A program made the translations under genes and the position numbers. A stretch of 64,000 bases of DNA from Thiodiazotropha sp040507005 (GTDB taxonomy: Bacteria; Pseudomonadota; Gammaproteobacteria; Chromatiales; Chromatiaceae): assembly GCA_040507005.1 (NCBI GenBank), contig JBEVVS010000039.1, positions 36,150-100,149 of the forward strand, given 5' to 3'. Positions 59,501 to 64,000 of this stretch are shown here, piece after piece (within the stretch, counting starts at the first letter, position 1; each line of letters opens with the position of its first letter). The notes beneath the pieces are model-generated. The model searched no databases. It was given only the letters and a program-made list of their open reading frames with translations, and was not told the origin of the DNA.

Positions 59501-62500
59501 TGCATGGTAGTGCGCATATGGCGGGTATATCTCCAATCGCTATGCTCAGCGATGCAATGGAAGCCTATGCCAGAGTCTTGCACGAGGGTCAACATGTTGC
59601 GGATGAAAACGTTCTTGAGCTGATTGGCGGTAGTGTTGGGTATATTCGCAAACTACTCAGCTGGTTACCGGAAGAGAGCCTGCCAGAACCGCATATAGAT
59701 ACCTACATTAGCGGTTTGCGGAGTGCACGAGAGCAGCTGGAGGATGAAGACCTGACAGCCGGCGAAGTGCAATATGAGGCAGAAGCGCCGGTTACAGACG
59801 AACTGCACGCTGAAGCCGAAGCCGTAGATGAACAGCCTGTTGAGGATGCTGCAGAAGCTGTTGATGAGGCGCTGAGTATTGAGTCTGCAACTGGAGAACT
59901 CGATGAGTCGGTTGTCGATGACAATATCGTGCCATTTCAGTTGGATGAAGATTCACAGCCTGGAGAGGTGGAGATTGAATCGTCTGAATCTCTAGGGGAT
60001 GCAGCAGCGGAGACGAATGAGTCCAACCTGATGGGCTTGCCAAGTTACCAGCTGGGTGAAGAACTGTTTGAAGTAGAGGGGGACGAGGAGTTAGTAGAAA
60101 TCTTCGTCGAAGAGGGACGAGAGATACTGGACAATCTCGAACAGCACTATAGCAGCTGGATCGAATCACCTCGGGACAGCGGTATCGTGGACGAATTCAA
60201 GCGTTCACTGCACACCCTGAAAGGCAGCTCCAGGTTGGCGGGTATCAATCCTATCGGCGATTTGAGCCATGGTCTGGAAAACCTTTTCGAACGTTTATCC
60301 CGCGAAGAGGTCAAGCCCGAGTCGCCGCTACAAAATTTGGTACGCCAGACGCTGGATATTCTGGCGACACAGGTCGATGATGCCGAACATCAAGGGAAGG
60401 TACGCTACTCAACCCAACTGTTATCCGATTTGGAAGCGCCTGTTACCAGTTTCGAGATAGAGGACACTGCACAGGGCGAAGTCGAGGACGAGGCATTTGA
60501 GGAGCAGTTGCAACTGTCCGAAGAAGAGGATGAATCCCTCGATGATGAGTTGCTAGAGGCTGAGGATTCGAGTGTCGATGCCGAGCAGGTACAAGCGGTA
60601 GATACCTCCTCTTACTACGATGAGCCGATGAGCTTTCTCCATGATGGCGACCTGTTCGAAGTGAGTGAGGATCCGGAGCTGGTCGAGATCTTCCTCGAGG
60701 AGTCACGCGAATTGCTGGAAGCCCTGGAGGAGAATTATAACCTCTGGACTGAAAACCGGACTGACCATAAAGGTCTGGACGGAATGCAACGTGCGTTGCA
60801 CACCATGAAGGGAAGTTCGCGCCTGGCCGGGATAGAACCCGTGGGTGACCTGAGTCATGCCATGGAGTCTTTGCTGAACGCAGTGGTCAGGGGGCAGATA
60901 GAAGCCTCAGATAGTGTGTTTGGGGTCGCACGTCAGGCAATCGATTTAATTGCCACCCAAACAGATGATGTTGCAACCACCGGTAAAATCCACCGGGCTG
61001 ACCTGTTGATAGAACGGATCCAGGAAATCATCGATAGTGTCACACTCGAAGAGGATTCGATTGAAGAGCTGTTAGATCCGGAAGTGCAGGAGGAGCTGGA
61101 AACAGCTGAAGAGACAGCCGATACGGTCGTTGAAGAAGTTGCAAGCGGAGATGATCTGGAAATACCTTTCGAGAGCTTCAATCTCGATGGTGTGGATGAG
61201 CAGGCAGCGGAGCAAACGGATGATTCCTTCATCATGGCGCATGATGATGTGCTACTGGATGTGGGAGAAGATGAAGAGTTGATACAGATCTTCATCGAAG
61301 AGGCGAAGGAGTTCATCGAACATATCGAAAACAGTTATCAGCAGTGGTTTGAGGATGTAGAGGATCATGATGCTATCGATGGTGTGCAACGGAATCTCCA
61401 CACCTTGAAAGGTAGTGCGCGATTGGCCGGAATCATGCCGGTTGGTGATCTCAGTCATTCCATCGAGTCGGTGATGACAGCCATTGTTGAAAAAGAGATC
61501 GATCCGATTAATACGGTAACTGATGCGTTAAGACACGCCATCGACCACCTGGCTCAACAGATCGATACAATTGCCAAATCCGGTAAAGTGCCCGCTTCGG
61601 ACACCGAGGTAGAGCAACTGCAGAATTTACTTGGTGGAGAACCCACTCCTTCACATGCAGGGATGGTTGAGACTATCCAGGAAGTGGATGAGAGTGAAGA
61701 AAAGGAACAACAGGAAGAGGTCGGCGGATTTGTTGAATCGGCAACAGTACTTCCGTTCAATGAAGAGATTGCAAAGCTGCTCGAACCGGAAAAGAAAGAG
61801 GATGGGGAGAGTTTCAAACCCACTAAGGAGCAGGTGCGTGTCAATGCGGATCTGATGGATCGCCTGGTTAATCATGCAGGTGAAGTGAGTATCTACCGGG
61901 CAAGGCTGGAACAACAGAACAGTGTGCTTGGATTCAACCTCTCAGAGTTGGAGCAGACGGTATCTCGTTTGCATACTCAATTGAGAAATCTGGAGATTGA
62001 GACCGAGGCACAGATCATCTACCGCTGGGAACGCGAACATGAAGACGATCGCGAAAAGACTGAGTTCGATCCACTCGAACTAGACAGATTTTCTACCATG
62101 CAGCAGCTTTCCAGGGCCTTGATGGAAACGGTCAACGACCTGGGCAACATTAATGATTCACTAAGAGACTTACAGCGTGAAACAGACACGCTGCTACTGC
62201 AACAGTCGCGAATTTCCACCGATCTCCAGGATGGTCTGCTGCGTACCCGCATGGTGCCGTTCGCACAATTGGTGCCGAGGATGCAACGCCTGGTTCGCCA
62301 GACTGCCGGACAATTAGGCAAGAAGGCCAATCTTGAGTGTTTCGGAGTTGAAGGGGAGTTGGATCGAAGTATCCTTAATCGTATGGTGCCAGTGCTTGAG
62401 CACCTGCTGCGAAACTCTGTCTCCCACGGTATCGAATTTCCCGATGATCGTCTGAATGCGTCGAAGCAGGAGGTAGGTAGAATTTCCCTCTATCTCGACC

Positions 62501-63657
62501 GCGAGGCGACCGATGTATTGATCACGCTTTCCGATGACGGTAAAGGATTGGATATCGAGGCGATTCGCAAACGTGCGTTGGAACAGAATATGATCGATGC
62601 CAACGCTGAGATCAGCGATGATGATCTGATTCAATGCGTATTACTGCCAGGATTCAGTACGGCCAAAGAGGTGACTCAGATTTCAGGGCGTGGTGTCGGC
62701 CTTGATGTGGTGACCAGTGAGGTTAAGCAGTTGGGTGGATCTTTGGAGATCGATTCCCAACCTGGTCGCGGCACCAGTTTTATCATCAGATTGCCGTTAA
62801 CCCTGGCGATCTCAGATGCCCTGCTGGTTCGTGCCGGGGAAGAGATCTACGCAATTCCCCATGGCAGCATATCCGGTGTGGTGAGAATTCGCCGTCAAGA
62901 GCTGCTGGCGAGTTACGAGGGTGGGAATAAAGGTTTTACCTACGGCGGTAAGAGCTACAAGGTGAGTTACCTGGGTAGCATGATGGGGATGGGCAAGCAT
63001 GAGATACCAGAAACGACACGCTGGCTGCCTCTATTGTTATTGCAAACGGGTGAACATTATGCGGCGCTACAGGTCGATGAGCTGCTTGGAAGCAGGCAGG
63101 TCGTGGTCAAGTCGCTGGGTAAACAGGTTGGCAGTGTGCGCTGGATTACCGGCGGCACCATTCTTGCGGATGGAAGGGTTGCACTGATACTCGATCTTGC
63201 CGCTTTGGTGCGTATGGATGCCACCCATGCAACCTCACCCCTTAGCCTGGTTACCGAGAAACAGCAGAAACGGGTCGAGGATCAACTTCGGGTTATGGTC
63301 GTGGATGACTCCATCACCGTGCGTAAAGTCACCAGCCGCCTGCTTGAGCGCCATGATATGGAAGTGGTTACAGCAAAAGACGGTGTGGAAGCCGTTGCGC
63401 TTTTACAGGAACAAGTACCGGATATTATGCTGCTGGATATAGAGATGCCGCGCATGGATGGCTTTGAATTGGCGCGCCACATCAACAACTCTGTCGACTA
63501 CTATGGCTTGCCAATCATCATGATCTCCTCTCGTGTGGGTGAAAAGCATCGTAAACGCGCAGTGGATCTGGGCGTCAAGCGCTGCCTTGGAAAGCCATAC
63601 CAAGAGAGCGAGTTATTGGATAATATCAACGAAGTCCTGGCGGAAAGCAGGTCATGA
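56545..63657 (+). CDS. chpA: Hybrid chemosensory histidine kinase ChpA/PilL
   Basis: A 2370-residue CheA-type kinase controlling pilus activity. The N-terminal 560 residues are FimL/PilL-like with degenerate Hpt units. Five Hpt domains follow with phosphorylatable His at about 702 (HTLKGSG), 984 (HTLHGSA), 1223 (HTLKGSS), 1419 (HTMKGSS) and 1619 (HTLKGSA), separated by acidic linkers. Then come the CheA dimerisation and ATPase domains (HLLRNSVSHGIEFP, GRGVGLDVV), a CheW domain and a C-terminal receiver with Asp2298. P. aeruginosa ChpA has the same plan. A 42-bp tandem repeat lies at 58999-59166. Confidence 0.96.
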   Translation: MSNAQDFGALNWVKDELDVSIRHARQALEAHVESPGDGSSLAVCGDHLHQIARVLQMVQVYGPSMLTEEMELVVRDMAEGVVRQEEDAAEALMLALIQLPDYLEKLQGGDADIPMIILPLLNDLRAVRDAPLLSEAALFKPEIDTARATGDANVELPKYARQIRQKYHLGLLSWYRKRDTVHGWPLLRDVFATLHQHAGTEPAHHLFWVAEGLMRGLIDGTIAPGIAVKQLFSRLDRKVKAIIDGGEQALVEKPPEALLKNLLYYIARAQSDDPLIKEIKEAYNLDSVMPSEAELTEGRLGLTGSNAELAESIKDAVGNELTRIKDILDLFMRDEKPDMEMLGHLEAPIRKLADTLGMIGQGALRSRLIRQADKVKNFVEQEISPEEFELMEMAGDILYVESSLSTLHTFQPAREDAVNDDELVQSLPEGEYQNLIKQTVREAKVEIAKAKEAIISFTEATDNISVLHNVYDSFRRVEGALNMLNLRDAAELMSHTGHFVQSYLIEGEHIPERQQLNSLADVVSSIEYYLETLVDGAGDRQEILAIAQASLNNLQNVSGVEITPYTQPAESIQLEESADKTEGFELDEEEVSDLELGESSLQIEQPQAEVEIIPLQAEDSAPEQEADVSEPESELEPEPEPEPEPEIASADKPVLEDIDPEILEIFTEEAQEELEAIREFLPQWQRDQNDREALNTFRRSFHTLKGSGRLVGAKVIGELAWAVENMLNRLIDETIKVNPDMMDLLNRVVDTLPELISCQERGVYPEVDVEFMQRQAYALAEGKPMPTADAEPQIDTDTQPSEMVEDALGSELDQAAEVEAADSGTRAEQEELEAVDSDTEFELDEVEAADSGTVFEQAELEAADSGTDSEQEFETLLDELSSLEIDTDRSDFSGLDSEPDNETEVPETEAAADVEDQVPEQATEEDLLEDFTDSDLEIEIDSELLDVFAEESEEHLLEIEEFITGAREAKIEVLIPEEVVRACHTLHGSAHMAGISPIAMLSDAMEAYARVLHEGQHVADENVLELIGGSVGYIRKLLSWLPEESLPEPHIDTYISGLRSAREQLEDEDLTAGEVQYEAEAPVTDELHAEAEAVDEQPVEDAAEAVDEALSIESATGELDESVVDDNIVPFQLDEDSQPGEVEIESSESLGDAAAETNESNLMGLPSYQLGEELFEVEGDEELVEIFVEEGREILDNLEQHYSSWIESPRDSGIVDEFKRSLHTLKGSSRLAGINPIGDLSHGLENLFERLSREEVKPESPLQNLVRQTLDILATQVDDAEHQGKVRYSTQLLSDLEAPVTSFEIEDTAQGEVEDEAFEEQLQLSEEEDESLDDELLEAEDSSVDAEQVQAVDTSSYYDEPMSFLHDGDLFEVSEDPELVEIFLEESRELLEALEENYNLWTENRTDHKGLDGMQRALHTMKGSSRLAGIEPVGDLSHAMESLLNAVVRGQIEASDSVFGVARQAIDLIATQTDDVATTGKIHRADLLIERIQEIIDSVTLEEDSIEELLDPEVQEELETAEETADTVVEEVASGDDLEIPFESFNLDGVDEQAAEQTDDSFIMAHDDVLLDVGEDEELIQIFIEEAKEFIEHIENSYQQWFEDVEDHDAIDGVQRNLHTLKGSARLAGIMPVGDLSHSIESVMTAIVEKEIDPINTVTDALRHAIDHLAQQIDTIAKSGKVPASDTEVEQLQNLLGGEPTPSHAGMVETIQEVDESEEKEQQEEVGGFVESATVLPFNEEIAKLLEPEKKEDGESFKPTKEQVRVNADLMDRLVNHAGEVSIYRARLEQQNSVLGFNLSELEQTVSRLHTQLRNLEIETEAQIIYRWEREHEDDREKTEFDPLELDRFSTMQQLSRALMETVNDLGNINDSLRDLQRETDTLLLQQSRISTDLQDGLLRTRMVPFAQLVPRMQRLVRQTAGQLGKKANLECFGVEGELDRSILNRMVPVLEHLLRNSVSHGIEFPDDRLNASKQEVGRISLYLDREATDVLITLSDDGKGLDIEAIRKRALEQNMIDANAEISDDDLIQCVLLPGFSTAKEVTQISGRGVGLDVVTSEVKQLGGSLEIDSQPGRGTSFIIRLPLTLAISDALLVRAGEEIYAIPHGSISGVVRIRRQELLASYEGGNKGFTYGGKSYKVSYLGSMMGMGKHEIPETTRWLPLLLLQTGEHYAALQVDELLGSRQVVVKSLGKQVGSVRWITGGTILADGRVALILDLAALVRMDATHATSPLSLVTEKQQKRVEDQLRVMVVDDSITVRKVTSRLLERHDMEVVTAKDGVEAVALLQEQVPDIMLLDIEMPRMDGFELARHINNSVDYYGLPIIMISSRVGEKHRKRAVDLGVKRCLGKPYQESELLDNINEVLAESRS
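58999..59166 (+). repeat. 42-bp tandem repeat (4 units) inside chpA
   Basis: Units start at 58999, 59041, 59083 and 59125, exactly 42 bp apart, and each begins GAAGC[GA]G[CT]TGA[TC]AG. They encode 14-residue repeats EA[AV]DS[GD]T plus seven variable, glutamate-rich residues in the linker between the first and second Hpt domains. Likely variable in copy number between strains. Confidence 0.88.
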
Positions 63658-64000
63658 GCGAAGCCGCTGTCAAGGAGGTCAGAAGTGTCCTCATTCCTCT
63701 CCATGAGCTGCAGCTCCTATTGCCCAATGCGGTCATTGCGGAAGTTATAGGATATCAACAGCCAGAACCGCCAGAAGCGGGAAAACCGGACTGGTTTGTG
63801 GGAAGTTACGTCTGGCGCGGTGTGGTCATACCGGTCGTCTCTTTTGAGGGTATGCTTGGAGAGCAGGTGATTTCGCCTGGACAGAGAGGCAGAATCATGG
63901 TCATGAACACACTGGGACAGGATGAAAAGCTGACCCATATAGGATTGCTGGTTCAAGCCATTCCAAGCCTGGTAAGAGTGGGTGTCAACAACGTCGCACC
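63654..64000 (+). CDS. CheW-like protein, ChpC-type (3' truncated by window edge)
   Basis: Starts with an ATG overlapping the chpA stop (ATGA) and runs open to the window end, 115 residues so far. The sequence LIPLHELQLLLPNAVIAEVIGYQQPEPPEAG, WFVGSYVWRGVVIPVVSFE matches a CheW fold of ChpC type. ChpC follows the chpA region in P. aeruginosa (after chpB), so the place fits; chpB is not between them here. Confidence 0.85.
   Translation, partial: MSEAAVKEVRSVLIPLHELQLLLPNAVIAEVIGYQQPEPPEAGKPDWFVGSYVWRGVVIPVVSFEGMLGEQVISPGQRGRIMVMNTLGQDEKLTHIGLLVQAIPSLVRVGVNNVA

Overview
The window is a chromosomal segment from a gammaproteobacterium. The closest feel is Chromatiales-like free-living or symbiotic sulfur-bacterium genomes, but that is inference from gene style only. 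Support for Gammaproteobacteria comes from gene order: radC-rpmB-rpmG, purMN divergent from a DUF2066/phosphatidyltransferase pair, bamD divergent from rluD-pgeF, and gshB-tonB-yqgE-ruvX-pyrR-pyrB-pyrC' next to pilGHIJ-chpA, the arrangement known from Pseudomonas aeruginosa. Nearly all of the sequence is housekeeping and type IV pilus genes; no phage, integrase, transposase, rRNA or CRISPR array was found.

Layout. 1-3453: 3' end of ilvD, a small lipoprotein gene, a Dnr-type Crp/Fnr regulator and purK-purE. 3454-7130: clpB, preceded by a clear sigma32 promoter and flanked on both sides by intergenic elements that share 31-bp terminal inverted repeats and contain a roughly 106-bp hairpin repeat. 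7108-17282: coaE and the type IV pilus block (pilD, pilC, pilB, two pilin genes each with a -24/-12 promoter, pilR, pilS and a PP0621-family gene). 17407-28112: nadE, glnB, bamD, rluD, pgeF, an ACT-domain regulator, a peptide deformylase paralog, an acyltransferase, ugd, an HD-GYP-like protein with altered catalytic residues and a VanZ-like protein. 28127-30168: small accessory patch (exported protein, XRE regulator, divergent small genes with an HTH fragment, a HEPN-like protein). 30226-35802: tRNA-Pro(CGG), ispB, mutM and a four-gene Gld-like ABC system. 35810-42166: a cysteine-rich ORF coupled to a hydantoinase/oxoprolinase gene, rpmG, rpmB, radC, DUF3108, purN, purM. 42414-51345: DUF2066, CDP-alcohol phosphatidyltransferase and an outer-membrane barrel on the plus strand, then the eight-gene minus-strand run gshB to pyrK. 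51623-64000: two exported proteins, then pilG-pilH-pilI-pilJ-chpA and the start of a chpC-like gene.

How the genes fit together. PilS and PilR would activate the two pilin genes through RpoN; PilD, PilB and PilC process and assemble the pilins; and the PilG/H/I/J/ChpA chemosensory system controls pilus activity. The TonB-like protein in the gshB-pyr operon sits where tonB3, a twitching-motility gene, sits in P. aeruginosa. The pyrimidine genes include a dihydroorotase-like protein that has lost its metal-binding HxH, next to pyrK, an electron-transfer subunit unusual for this class.

The least explained material is the repeat DNA around clpB. There are two TIR-bounded elements, a hairpin repeat whose outer arms change between copies while staying paired, a decayed duplicate of the clpB promoter exactly 212 bp upstream, and a TIR that supplies the last codons and stop of coaE. 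No complete new multi-gene system could be demonstrated.
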